The notes under the pieces were generated by a model. The model ran no database searches. It was not told the DNA's origin and saw nothing but the letters and a program-made list of their open reading frames with translations. From NCBI GenBank assembly GCA_029252045.1, contig JAQXCD010000022.1, forward strand, positions 62,001 to 126,000: DNA of 64,000 nt, written 5' to 3'. Each line of letters opens with the position of its first letter. Position 1 is the stretch's first letter. Origin of the DNA: Sulfitobacter sp. Its GTDB lineage: Bacteria; Pseudomonadota; Alphaproteobacteria; Rhodobacterales; Rhodobacteraceae. A program made the translations under genes and the position numbers. This document shows, one piece after another, positions 16,905 through 25,447 of this stretch.

Positions 16905-18113
16905 ATGCGCCATATCATCGTTGTCGGAGCAGGGCAGGCCGGATCATCGTGTGTGGTCAAGCTGCGCAATGGCGGATTTGACGGCAAGATCACCCTTATC
17001 GGGTCCGAGGCGCAACCACCCTACCAGCGCCCGCCTTTGTCCAAGGCGTATCTGATGGGCGACATGGCGCTGGAGCGGTTGTACTTACGCCCTCACAGTT
17101 TTTACGGGGAGCATGTTATCGATCTGCGCCTTGGCGTGACGGTGGATGCAATCGATGCAGCTGCGCAGGAGATTACCGTTGCGGGCGAGGTGATGGCCTA
17201 CGACGATCTGGTGATTACCACAGGGTCGATCCCGCACCGTTTGCCCGCGTCCATCGGGGGGGCGATGGAGGGTGTCTATGTGGTGCGCGGCCTTGCCGAT
17301 GTGGATGCGATGGCGCCCCGTTTTGTGGCGGGTGCGCGGGTGCTGATTGTGGGCGGTGGCTATATCGGGCTTGAGGCGGCATCGGTCGCGGCCAAGCTGG
17401 GGCTGAAGGTGACGCTAGTAGAGATGGCACCGCGTATTTTGCAGCGCGTCGCAGCGCCCGAGACCTCCGATTTCTTCCGTGCCTTGCACAGCGGCCACGG
17501 GGTTGACCTGCGCGAAGCTGTCGGGCTGGAGCGGTTGACAGGTGAGGGCGCTGTGAGTGGCGCGGTTCTGACGGATGGCACAACGCTGGACGTGGATTTT
17601 GTCATTGTGGGTGTGGGTGTGGCACCCGCAACGGCACTGGCCGAGGCGGCGGGTGCAGCGCTGGAGAACGGCATTGCTGTCGATGCTTTTGGCAGGACTA
17701 CCGTGCCGCACGTCTGGGCGGCGGGCGATTGTGCGTCCTTCCCGTACCGTGATGCACGCATCCGGTTGGAGAGTGTCCCGAATGCGATTGAGCAGGCTGA
17801 AGTGATCGCCGAAAACCTGATGGGGGCGGAGAAGGAGTATCTGGCCAAGCCATGGTTCTGGTCGGATCAATATGATGTGAAGTTGCAGATCGCCGGATTG
17901 AACACCGGCTATGACCGCGTGGTGACCCGTGGTGCAGCACCCGGTCCGGTATCGTTCTGGTACTACCGTGGAGAGACCCTGCTGGCGGTAGACGCGGCTA
18001 ATGATCCGCGCGGATATATGATTGGTAAACGCTTGATCGAAGGGGGGAAATCCCCTGCGCCGGCACTGATAGCTGACCCTGATACCGATATGAAAGCGCT
18101 GTTGACCGCGTGA
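16905..18113 (+). CDS. ferredoxin/rubredoxin reductase-like FAD-NAD(P) oxidoreductase
   Basis: The 402-residue flavoprotein passes electrons from NAD(P)H to a small iron-sulfur partner that is not encoded next to it. It has an N-terminal FAD site (IIVVGAGQAGSSCVVKLR), the family signature PPYQRPPLSKAYL, an NAD(P) site (VLIVGGGYIGLEAASVAAKLG), and the FAD-binding AAGDCASFPY with ESVPNAIEQAE. This order matches the putidaredoxin-reductase-like group. Its stop overlaps the rsmD start by 4 bp. Confidence 0.9.
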   Translation: MRHIIVVGAGQAGSSCVVKLRNGGFDGKITLIGSEAQPPYQRPPLSKAYLMGDMALERLYLRPHSFYGEHVIDLRLGVTVDAIDAAAQEITVAGEVMAYDDLVITTGSIPHRLPASIGGAMEGVYVVRGLADVDAMAPRFVAGARVLIVGGGYIGLEAASVAAKLGLKVTLVEMAPRILQRVAAPETSDFFRALHSGHGVDLREAVGLERLTGEGAVSGAVLTDGTTLDVDFVIVGVGVAPATALAEAAGAALENGIAVDAFGRTTVPHVWAAGDCASFPYRDARIRLESVPNAIEQAEVIAENLMGAEKEYLAKPWFWSDQYDVKLQIAGLNTGYDRVVTRGAAPGPVSFWYYRGETLLAVDAANDPRGYMIGKRLIEGGKSPAPALIADPDTDMKALLTA

Positions 18114-18661
18114 GAATTATCGCGGGAAAAAGCCGTGGAACGGTTCTGGCAGATGTAGGGGCAGGTGACGCGGCAGCGCATTTGCGGCCCACCTCCGACC
18201 GTGTGCGCGAGAGCCTGTTTTCCATGCTCGCCCATCTGGGTGTGATCAACGGTGCGCGTGTTCTGGACTTGTTTGCGGGCACGGGTGCGCTGGGGCTTGA
18301 GGCACTGTCACGCGGCGCGCGCGAGGTTGTGTTTGTCGAGAACGGGCGCGTCGCGCAGAAGCTGGTGTTGGAGAACATCAAGAAGCTGCGGGTGCAGGAG
18401 CAAACGACGCTGATGCGCGTTGATGCAACTGCTTTGGGTGTTTGCGCTGCGACCCCCTTTGATCTGGTTTTTCTGGACCCACCCTATGGCAAGGGCATGG
18501 GGCAGCAAGCACTGGCGGCCGCGCGGGCAGGTGGTTGGCCGGCAAAAAGCGCGTTGATTGTCTGGGAGGAAAACGCCCCGATGGATGCGCCAGATGGATT
18601 TACCCGTACCGACCGGCGCAAGTACGGCGATACGCATGTGACGCTTTTGACAGCAGATTAA
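18110..18661 (+). CDS. rsmD: 16S rRNA (guanine(966)-N(2))-methyltransferase RsmD
   Basis: RsmD methylates G966 of 16S rRNA. The gene starts at GTG 18110, overlapping the flavoprotein stop (GTGA). The 183-residue product opens RIIAGKSRG, has the SAM motif VLDLFAGTGALGLEALSRGA and the catalytic motif LDPPYGKG. Length and motif order are normal for the family. Confidence 0.94.
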   Translation: MRIIAGKSRGTVLADVGAGDAAAHLRPTSDRVRESLFSMLAHLGVINGARVLDLFAGTGALGLEALSRGAREVVFVENGRVAQKLVLENIKKLRVQEQTTLMRVDATALGVCAATPFDLVFLDPPYGKGMGQQALAAARAGGWPAKSALIVWEENAPMDAPDGFTRTDRRKYGDTHVTLLTAD

Positions 18662-18676
18662 CGGGCGGCACAGGCT

Positions 18677-18695
18677 GTACACCCTGCGTACACCG
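18677..18695 (+). repeat. GTACACCC-N3-GTACACCG direct repeat, copy 1
   Basis: Two copies of GTACACC occur on an 11-bp period between the convergent rsmD and HxlR-type genes. The same 19-bp arrangement, with a different 3-nt spacer, recurs at 50699-50717. The 11-bp period puts both half-sites on the same DNA face, which suggests a protein-binding site of unknown owner. Confidence 0.55.
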
Positions 18696-18759
18696 CCGGA
18701 GCATACGCCTGCGAAGAGGCGGGCGCTGCACCATTTGGGGGGGACGGCGTGAAAGCCCG

Positions 18760-19314
18760 TCACCTGCCCAGTCCGACAAAGGTCACTTCTGGTGCGGTGA
18801 CCCGGCTGATCATTTCGCCAGCGTTGATCGCAGAGTAGATGGGGCGCGGCGGACGGGCAAGGTCATTGACGCTGCGGCGCACCCAGTTCCGGTCTTCCAT
18901 CATCATCAGCGATTGGGACAAAGCCCGATCTGTGATGGTGGACAGGGTGCCGCGAATTTCAGTGAAATGACGGGGCCTGTTGAGGGAGGTCAGAATTGGC
19001 AAGGTCCAGCTGCGTCTGAGCAGGGTTTGATCCTCACCCATGGTGAGGCTCTGGACTCTATGGGCAAGTGCGGCTGCCTGTTTGCCGAGCGGCGTCAGGC
19101 GAAATTCGGGGCGCAGGGGGTGGCCGTGGCCGGGGTTGCGCTCTAGCAGGCGCAACTCGATCAGGTGTTCCATGCTTTGAGCAAAGGCTGTCCGGCTGGC
19201 ACCAGTTGCGGTCAGCAGCCGTGCCTGCCGGCCTGCTACACCGGCGTGAAGGTGCGACAGGATGGGCAATGCCCATGCCCTTGAAGTAATATTGACAAGA
19301 AGTTTTATGTCCAC
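18760..19314 (-). CDS. HxlR-type winged-helix regulator with duplicated domain
   Basis: The 184-residue protein appears to contain two HxlR-like winged-helix units. The first (about residues 10-90) has WALPILSHL then TALTPLGKQAAALAHRV-type features; the second (about 100-180) has SWTLPILTSLNRPRHFTEIR and ITDRALSQSLMMMEDRNWVRR. HxlR regulators are usually single-domain and dimeric, so a tandem form is uncommon. The only plausible start is GTG 19314, without a clear ribosome site. It is divergent from a VOC-family gene 39 bp away, which it may control. Confidence 0.8.
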   Translation of the reverse strand: MDIKLLVNITSRAWALPILSHLHAGVAGRQARLLTATGASRTAFAQSMEHLIELRLLERNPGHGHPLRPEFRLTPLGKQAAALAHRVQSLTMGEDQTLLRRSWTLPILTSLNRPRHFTEIRGTLSTITDRALSQSLMMMEDRNWVRRSVNDLARPPRPIYSAINAGEMISRVTAPEVTFVGLGR

Positions 19315-19340
19315 AAAGTATAGTTAGTATATTTTGAGTC
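19315..19340. promoter_or_regulatory. AT-rich direct repeat between HxlR-type and VOC genes
   Basis: The 39-bp divergent spacer contains AGTATA twice on a 9-bp period (19317-19322 and 19326-19331) in an otherwise GC-rich genome. HxlR-family regulators commonly bind AT-rich dyads in the spacer to the gene they control. Assignment as operator is inference. Confidence 0.35.
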
Positions 19341-19353
19341 GAAAGGAAAGACT

Positions 19354-19731
19354 ATGCCGCTCGTTTCTTTGGAAGACACCATCACAATTGCGTTGTCAGT
19401 CTCGGACAGGCATGCAAGCGAAGACTGGTATGAGGCGATGTTGGGGTTTGAGGTTATCTACCACGCGGATGATGCCGGTTGGTCAGAGATGCAAACAAAG
19501 ACCAATGGCGTCACCATCGGCCTTGGCGAGCATACCAAGCAGGTGCCGGGAAACTGTGTTCCGGTCTTTGGTGTCGCTGATCTGGACGATGCCCGCCAGA
19601 AGCTGGAGCAGGCAGATGTAAAGTTTGACGGTGAAACCGATGTTGTCGAAGGCATGGTTAAAACCGCAACCTTTTATGACCCCGACGGCAACGCGCTGAT
19701 GCTTGCCCAAGACCTGACGAAGGAAGGCTGA
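19354..19731 (+). CDS. VOC (glyoxalase/bleomycin-resistance) family protein
   Basis: The 125-residue protein has the VOC fold order: TIALSVSDRHASEDWYEAML, then GWSEMQTKTNGVTIGL, FGVADLDDARQKLEQ and ATFYDPDGNALMLAQDL. VOC proteins form metal-binding dimers with varied chemistry; this one cannot be assigned a substrate. GAAAGGAAAG lies just before ATG 19354, which rules out an earlier in-frame start. The regulator on the other strand shares its promoter region. Confidence 0.88.
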   Translation: MPLVSLEDTITIALSVSDRHASEDWYEAMLGFEVIYHADDAGWSEMQTKTNGVTIGLGEHTKQVPGNCVPVFGVADLDDARQKLEQADVKFDGETDVVEGMVKTATFYDPDGNALMLAQDLTKEG

Positions 19732-19765
19732 TTGCCAGTGGCATCAGATGCTGCCGCCTGATCCC

Positions 19766-20575
19766 TCAATACGTCGGGTGGAATTTACCTGCTGGCGATA
19801 GCGTGAAAATCTCGCAGCCGTCTTCGGTCACACCGATAGAGTGTTCGAACTGAGCTGACAGAGATTTGTCGCGGGTGACGGCGGTCCAGTCATCGGCCAG
19901 CGTCTTTGTCTCGGCGCGGCCAAGGTTCACCATCGGCTCGATCGTGAAGAACATACCCGGCTCCAACACAGGCTTGGTGCCCGGTTTGCCATAGTGCACC
20001 ACGTTTGGCGGGGCGTGGAACACGCGGCCAATGCCGTGACCACAGAAATCGGTGACCACAGACATGCGGTGACCTTCTACAAAGGTCTGGATGGCGTGTC
20101 CGATGTCGCCGAATGTATTGCCCGGTTTGACGGCTTCGATCCCTTTCATCAGCGCTTCATGGGTGACTTCGATCAGGCGCTCGGGCTTGCGCGCGAGCTT
20201 GCCCGCCACATACATGCGGCTGGTATCGCCGAACCAGCCATCGACAATCACGGTGACGTCAATGTTAACAATGTCGCCGTCTTTCAGCTTTTTCTCACCC
20301 GGTATGCCGTGGCAGACCACATGGTTGATCGAAATACAGCTGGCATGCTGGTAGCCTTTGTAGCCGATTGTGGCTGAGGTCGCGCCCGCCGCGTTCACCT
20401 TTTCCTCGATGATGCGGTCCAGCTCGCCTGTGGTTTGGCCTACGGTCACATGCTCGGCTATTTCGTCAAGGATCGTGGCGGCCAGATGACCTGCTACGCG
20501 CATACCCGCAAAATCCGACGCCTCGTGAATGCGGATGCCGTCTTTGGTTGTGCGACCATTGTGGATGTTTGTCAT
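19766..20575 (-). CDS. map: type I methionine aminopeptidase
   Basis: The enzyme removes the initiator methionine from nascent proteins. The 269-residue product has the pita-bread fold landmarks: SINHVVCHGIPGEKKLKDGD, NIDVTVIVDGWFGDTSRMY (the two metal Asp residues), FCGHGIGRVFHAPPNVVHYG (metal His), FFTIEPMVN (metal Glu) and QFEHSIGVTEDG (last metal Glu). It is downstream of sfsA on the same strand with a 29-bp gap. Confidence 0.96.
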   Translation of the reverse strand: MTNIHNGRTTKDGIRIHEASDFAGMRVAGHLAATILDEIAEHVTVGQTTGELDRIIEEKVNAAGATSATIGYKGYQHASCISINHVVCHGIPGEKKLKDGDIVNIDVTVIVDGWFGDTSRMYVAGKLARKPERLIEVTHEALMKGIEAVKPGNTFGDIGHAIQTFVEGHRMSVVTDFCGHGIGRVFHAPPNVVHYGKPGTKPVLEPGMFFTIEPMVNLGRAETKTLADDWTAVTRDKSLSAQFEHSIGVTEDGCEIFTLSPAGKFHPTY

Positions 20576-20604
20576 TGGTCTCTCCGTCCTGTGTTTGGGC
20601 CTGT

Positions 20605-21318
20605 CTAGCGCGCGGGGCGGCCAAGGGCCAGAGGGGCCGCAAGGGTGATGCCTTGGGGTGTGATGTGGGTGCCGATGCAGATGGTTTCAACGCCTGCTTT
20701 TGTGGCATCCGCGTGGGCGGCAGCGTATTTGGGGTCAATATCGGCTGCGATGTCCACATGGGTGCAATCGGTGCGTTGCACCAGATAGAGCAGCACGGCG
20801 CGGTGGCCGGCGCGTGCGACCTGCGCCAGCTCATGCATATGTTTTGTCCCGCGTGCGGTGACTGAGTCAGGGAATTCGGCCTGCCCGCGCGTCCGGCTGA
20901 GGGTTACCGATTTCACCTCAACATAAGCATCGGGCAGCCCGTTCTGGCTGAGTAGAAAATCCACGCGAGAGTTTTCGCCGTATTTCACTTCGGGCCGCAC
21001 GGTGGTGTAGGCGGCGAGTGCTTCAATTGCTTGCGCCTCTAGACCCGCGCGAAGGACGCGGTTGGGCAGCGACGTGTCAACGCCGGTAAAGTGGCCGTTT
21101 TCGTGATCCACCAGACGCCAGCCGTATTTCAGCTTTTTCTTGGGGTCATCGTTGGGTTCCAGCCATATTTTGGTGCCCTCGTCTTTGAGGCCCATCATCG
21201 AACCGGGGTTGGCGCAATGGGCTGTCACTTCGCGCCCGTCGTCCAATATACAATCGGCCAGAAAGCGTTTGTAGCGTTTCACAAGGCGGGCGGGGACAAG
21301 TTCGGTTTGAAAGAGCAT
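20605..21318 (-). CDS. sfsA: SfsA family nuclease/regulator
   Basis: The 237-residue protein matches SfsA (sugar fermentation stimulation protein; reported DNA/RNA-binding nuclease). Landmarks are the N-terminal LVPARLVKRYKRFLADCIL, VTAHCANPGSMMGL, YGENSRVDFLLSQ and DAYVEVKSVTLSR with the nuclease-like Asp and Glu-x-Lys residues. It precedes map in the same direction and is divergent from a molybdopterin-binding-domain gene. Confidence 0.93.
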   Translation of the reverse strand: MLFQTELVPARLVKRYKRFLADCILDDGREVTAHCANPGSMMGLKDEGTKIWLEPNDDPKKKLKYGWRLVDHENGHFTGVDTSLPNRVLRAGLEAQAIEALAAYTTVRPEVKYGENSRVDFLLSQNGLPDAYVEVKSVTLSRTRGQAEFPDSVTARGTKHMHELAQVARAGHRAVLLYLVQRTDCTHVDIAADIDPKYAAAHADATKAGVETICIGTHITPQGITLAAPLALGRPAR

Positions 21319-21364
21319 GGCATCTGGCTATACCGTTCAGGGAACAGGCTCAAGGAGTGGCGAT

Positions 21365-22084
21365 ATGGCGAATCCAACGGCAGCGATGCTGGTGATCGGG
21401 GATGAAATCCTCTCGGGGCGGACGCGGGATGCGAATATGCATTATCTTGCGGGCAAATTGTCAGAGGCGGGGATTACACTGGCCGAAGTGCGGATTGTTG
21501 CGGACGAGCGGGATGCGATTATCGCGGCGGTGCGGGCGCTGGCAGCGGGGTATGACACTGTGTTCACCTCTGGCGGTATTGGCCCCACGCATGACGACAT
21601 CACAGCCGACTGTATGGCGGCGGCGTTTAACCAGAGCATTGACGTGCGCGATGATGCCCGCGCGATCCTGCAAGCGCATTACGACAAGGCAGGCACCGAG
21701 CTTAACGAGGCGCGGTTGCGCATGGCGCGTATTCCGGCGGATGCGAAGTTGATTGAAAACCCCGTCTCTTCTGCCCCCGGTTTCACTATTGAGAACGTGC
21801 ATGTCATGGCGGGTGTGCCCAGTGTGTTCAAAGCGATGGTGGCAAGCGTTTTGCTGACGTTGACGGGCGGTGCGCCGTTGATCAGCAAGACGCTGACTGT
21901 CTACCGTGGAGAGGGTGACATCGCGGGGCCCTTTGGTGCGCTTGCGCTTGAATATCCTGATCTGTCCATGGGCAGCTATCCGTTCCAGAAAGATGGCAAA
22001 TACGGTGCCAATCTGGTGGTGCGCGGGCAGGATGCGGCATTGCTGGATGAGGCGATGACCAAGCTTGCGGCGTTTTTCGCATGA
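21365..22084 (+). CDS. CinA N-terminal-like molybdopterin-binding domain protein
   Basis: The 239-residue protein is a stand-alone MoCF_biosynth domain, like the N-terminal half of CinA, without the C-terminal deamidase domain. It starts MANPTAAMLVIGDEILSGRT, with SGGIGPTHDDITADCMAAAF. I used ATG 21365 because the family begins here; the frame extends upstream without similarity. Function is uncertain (pyridine-nucleotide repair or molybdopterin binding are family suggestions). It overlaps the next gene by 4 bp and heads a four-gene run. Confidence 0.87.
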   Translation: MANPTAAMLVIGDEILSGRTRDANMHYLAGKLSEAGITLAEVRIVADERDAIIAAVRALAAGYDTVFTSGGIGPTHDDITADCMAAAFNQSIDVRDDARAILQAHYDKAGTELNEARLRMARIPADAKLIENPVSSAPGFTIENVHVMAGVPSVFKAMVASVLLTLTGGAPLISKTLTVYRGEGDIAGPFGALALEYPDLSMGSYPFQKDGKYGANLVVRGQDAALLDEAMTKLAAFFA

Positions 22085-22800
22085 GCGTGGATGCGGCGGC
22101 ATTGTACGAGGTGTCGGATGCCACATGGCCCGCAGCCCGCAAATGGGACGATGGCCCCTGGACCCTGCGCGACGGTGCAGGTGGCGGTAAACGCGCCAGT
22201 GCGGCGACGGCGCGCGGCGATGTAACGGATCAGGATATTCCAAAGGCCGAAGCTGCCATGAAGGCGATGGGACAGCGCAGTCTGTTTATGATCCGCGAAG
22301 GCGATGACGCATTGGACGCCATGCTGGCTGCACGCGGCTATGACCTGATCGACGAAGTGGCTCTCTACACCGCCCCGATCGGGATGCTGACGGATATCCC
22401 GATCCCGCCTGTGACATGTTTTACCATTTGGGAACCACTGGCGATCATGGCCGAGATTTGGGCCAAGGGCGGCATTGGCGCTGCGCGTCTGGCTGTGATG
22501 GGCCGCGCGGCGGTCAAGACGGGCATCCTGAACCGCTGGAATGAACAACCGGGCGGGGTGGCTTTTGCTGCGGTGCATAACGGCGTGACAATGGTGCACG
22601 CGGTTGAAGTGCTGGAGCATCAGCGCAAAGTGGGCGTGGCGCAATGGATGATGCGGGCGGCCGCCTTTTGGGGGGCCAAACAAGGTGCGCAGCATATCGC
22701 CGTTCTGTGTGCCACTGCCAACAAACCGGCCAACGCGCTCTATACCAAGCTGGGCTTTACCAGCGTTGGCACCTATCATTATCGTCAAGCACCTCAATAA
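22081..22800 (+). CDS. GNAT family N-acetyltransferase
   Basis: The 239-residue protein has an acetyl-CoA-binding core in its last third (VEVLEHQRKVGVAQWMMRAA, then AVLCATANKPANALYTKLGF). The N-terminal part (ALYEVSDATWPAARKWDDGP) is characteristic of a roseobacter acetyltransferase subgroup with no known substrate. It overlaps the preceding gene by 4 bp, with 12 bp to the next. Confidence 0.85.
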   Translation: MSVDAAALYEVSDATWPAARKWDDGPWTLRDGAGGGKRASAATARGDVTDQDIPKAEAAMKAMGQRSLFMIREGDDALDAMLAARGYDLIDEVALYTAPIGMLTDIPIPPVTCFTIWEPLAIMAEIWAKGGIGAARLAVMGRAAVKTGILNRWNEQPGGVAFAAVHNGVTMVHAVEVLEHQRKVGVAQWMMRAAAFWGAKQGAQHIAVLCATANKPANALYTKLGFTSVGTYHYRQAPQ

Positions 22801-22812
22801 AGGAACATTCAT

Positions 22813-23382
22813 ATGTCTGATGACGCCCCAACAGCCCTCGACCTGCCAATGGTCAACCCGCTGCCGCCCGAGACACAGAAGTATTTTGACATCTGCACGG
22901 ACAAGCTGGGCATGATCCCCAATGTTTTGCAGGCCTATGCATTTGATATCGACAAGCTGAATTCGTTCACCGCGCTTTATAACGATCTGATGCTGGGCAA
23001 GAGCAACCTCAGCAAGCTTGAGCGCGAGATGATTGCTGTTGTGGTGTCTGCTGTGAACAAGTGCTTTTATTGCCTGACAGCACATGGTGCTGCGGTGCGC
23101 GAATTATCGGGTGATCCGATTTTGGGCGAGCAGCTGGTGATGAACTACCGCGTTGCCGATCTGGACGACAAAACCCGCATGATGCTGGATTTCGCGGTCA
23201 AGCTGACCGAGGCGCCAGAGATTATCGAGGAAGATGACCGCGAAGCGCTGCGTGCCATTGGTTTTAGTGACCGTGATATCTGGGACATCGCATCGGTGGC
23301 GGCGTTCTTTAACATGACCAACCGGGTGGCCAGCGCATCCGACATGCGCCCGAACAAAGCCTACCACGCGCAGAACAGATGA
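22813..23382 (+). CDS. AhpD/CMD-type peroxidase-related protein
   Basis: The 189-residue protein matches the uncharacterised peroxidase-related branch of the carboxymuconolactone decarboxylase/AhpD family. The redox motif is NKCFYCLTAHGAAVRE (Cys-x-x-Cys with downstream His). The context helices NVLQAYAFDIDKLNSF and DIASVAAFFNMTNRVA are typical. It would reduce peroxides with a small thiol donor. It overlaps the next gene by 4 bp. Confidence 0.88.
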   Translation: MSDDAPTALDLPMVNPLPPETQKYFDICTDKLGMIPNVLQAYAFDIDKLNSFTALYNDLMLGKSNLSKLEREMIAVVVSAVNKCFYCLTAHGAAVRELSGDPILGEQLVMNYRVADLDDKTRMMLDFAVKLTEAPEIIEEDDREALRAIGFSDRDIWDIASVAAFFNMTNRVASASDMRPNKAYHAQNR

Positions 23383-24308
23383 AACCCATCCTAGGTGCGG
23401 TGCTGATTGGTGTGGCGGGGGCAGCTCAGGCGGTTGAGTTGACCCTGCCCACAGGCGCACACCAGATGATTACCCGCGATACAGCGCAGGACCGCTTTCT
23501 GGCGCCTGTTGGTGTTTTTGCGGACGGAGATTTGCCCAATTTGGTGGTTGAGGGACCGATCGCGCGCAGTGCGTGGCGCATTGAGGTGGCGGACCTGACG
23601 CCTTTGCAATTGATTGCGCCGTTGCGGAGCCAGCTGGAAGAAGCCGGGTTCAGGATTGTTCTGGATTGTGAGGCGCAGGCCTGTGGCGGCCATGATTTCC
23701 GCTTCTCCGCAGAGGTACTGCCAGCACCCAATATGTATGTGAACATCCGCAGCTATCATGCATTGACGGCCCTGCGTGGTGAAGAGGGTGGCGCGATACA
23801 GGCCGTGTCGGTTATGGCAAGCGCTGCCAGTGGCGCATCCTTTGTCCAGATTATTCAGGCAGGTACGGATGCGGTGGAGACTACTGTGCAAACCACTGCG
23901 CCGACACCGTTGCCATCGGGTGTGCCCGTGGCCGGACCCATCCCCGAGGCGCTGGCGGGCAACGGGCATGTGGTTTTGTCCCAACTGGATTTCGAGAGTG
24001 GCACGTCCCAATTGGGACAGGGGCCGTTTTCAGTTCTGGAGGAGCTTGCGCGTGCGTTACAGGCACAGCCGGAAATGCGCATTGCGCTGGTCGGGCATAC
24101 GGATAACATCGGCGGTCTGGACGGCAATATCGCCTTGTCCGTCAGTCGCGCGCAAGCTGTGCGCGAGCGCTTGATCACGCAATACGCCATATCCCCCGAC
24201 CGGCTGGAGGCACGCGGAATGGGATATCTTTCACCCCATACAACCAACACAACCGAAGCAGGCCGCGAGGCGAACCGGCGTGTCGAGGCGGTGGTACTGG
24301 CGCAATAG
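23379..24308 (+). CDS. exported OmpA-family protein
   Basis: The 309-residue product has a signal peptide (MKPILGAVLIGVAGAAQA, cleavage near residue 18), a roughly 170-residue N-terminal region I do not recognise, and a C-terminal OmpA peptidoglycan-binding domain. That domain has LDFESGTSQLG, ALVGHTDNIGG, SRAQAVRERLI and NRRVEAVVLAQ. It probably tethers the outer membrane or a periplasmic complex to murein. It is last in the run from 21365. Confidence 0.87.
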   Translation: MKPILGAVLIGVAGAAQAVELTLPTGAHQMITRDTAQDRFLAPVGVFADGDLPNLVVEGPIARSAWRIEVADLTPLQLIAPLRSQLEEAGFRIVLDCEAQACGGHDFRFSAEVLPAPNMYVNIRSYHALTALRGEEGGAIQAVSVMASAASGASFVQIIQAGTDAVETTVQTTAPTPLPSGVPVAGPIPEALAGNGHVVLSQLDFESGTSQLGQGPFSVLEELARALQAQPEMRIALVGHTDNIGGLDGNIALSVSRAQAVRERLITQYAISPDRLEARGMGYLSPHTTNTTEAGREANRRVEAVVLAQ

Positions 24309-24322
24309 GTCACTGACCAACG

Positions 24323-24356
24323 AAAAAACCCCGATAGCGCTTGCGCGGTACCGGGG
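24323..24356 (-). terminator. terminator for the LysR-type gene (minus strand)
   Basis: Read on the minus strand, a stem with CCCCG/CGGGG and GCGC/GCGC pairing around a small loop ends in six T residues. It lies 40 bp beyond the LysR-type stop and also separates the convergent ompA-like gene. Confidence 0.75.
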
Positions 24357-24395
24357 CCGAGTTTCACCGAGGGGAGATGGTGTCTTAGGTCTGGC

Positions 24396-25301
24396 TTACC
24401 ATTCGCTTGGGCCTTTTTCGGCAAACGAGTGGACCAGAAAGTCGATAAAGGCGCGGACCTTGGGCTGGGTAAACCGGCCGGGAGGATAAACCGCGTAAAT
24501 GCCTTGGGTCTCGAGCGGCAGATCGGGAATGGCATCCTCGATCAGGCCTTTTGCCATTGCATCCGCATAGAGAAAGCTGGGCAGATAGGCGATGCCGAGG
24601 CCGGAGATGGCCGCGTTGAGCAGGGATTGCCCGTCATTGACCGAGAGCCAGCCTGCGGTGCGCACTTGGCGTTTCTCACCTGAAGGGGCGGTCAGCTTCC
24701 AGACGTTGCCGCTGGACTGGTTGGAGTAATGCAGCAGCTTGTGGTCGTTCAGATCGTCGATCTTTTCGGGGCGGCCGTATTTCTCGAAATAGGCAGGGGA
24801 GGCGATCATACGTTTGGTCGTCTCGGTCAGTTTGCGGGCCCGCAGGGTGCTGTCTTCCAGCTCTCCGATGCGCACGGCCATGTCGAAGCCTTCCGAGATC
24901 AGCTCAACGTAGCGGTTGTTGAGGACCATGTTGACGGTGATGTCAGGGAAGTCACCTAGGAATTCAGAGAGGACCGGCGAGAGGTGGTTCACACCAAAGT
25001 CGGTCGCGACCGAGATCCGCAGCAAGCCTGAAGGCGCCGATTGCATCTAGGTGACAAGCGCGTCTGCTTCGCCTGCATCATTCAGAACGCGGCGGGCGCG
25101 GTCATAATAGGCAAGGCCGATTTCCGTAGGGGAGACGCGGCGTGTTGTCCGGTTGAGAAGGCGTGCGCCGAGGCGGGCCTCAAGCGAGGAGACGTGCTTT
25201 GAGACAGCGGATTTAGAAATCCCCATCTTCTTGGCGGCGTCGGTAAAGCCCCCTTGATCCACCACAGTGGCGAATGCTTCCATTTCTGTCAGGCGGTCCA
25301 T
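24396..25301 (-). pseudogene. LysR-family transcriptional regulator interrupted by in-frame TAG
   Basis: The frame starts MDRLTEMEAFATVVDQGGF with a complete HTH (KKMGISKSAVSKHVSSLEARLG). It reaches TAG at 25047-25049, between ADALVT and MQSAPSGLLRIS. It then continues unshifted through a full substrate-binding domain (SEGFDMAVRIGELEDSTL, LNAAISGLGIAYLPSF) to the normal end. Intact length would be about 301 residues, standard for LysR regulators of the AaeR/DsdC-like group. The stop falls in the linker where relatives have Glu, so a GAG to TAG change is the simplest explanation. Translation of the ORF alone would give an HTH-only fragment. Confidence 0.85.
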
Positions 25302-25447
25302 ATGCCGTCCCCTTCCATTCTTATTTCGAGGATCAGCTATGAAGGTGGAATGGGGCGCAATCGGGGCAGGGGTGGGACAGTAGCAAGGTAATTGCGGAAC
25401 CGTTGCAAGGCAGGAAACAGGGGAACAGTGTGTTTCGGGCGATTCTG

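Noticed and set aside
21976-23085. 369-codon minus-strand frame opposite the GNAT/AhpD genes
   Set aside because: Antisense shadow of two confident genes with overlapping coupled starts.
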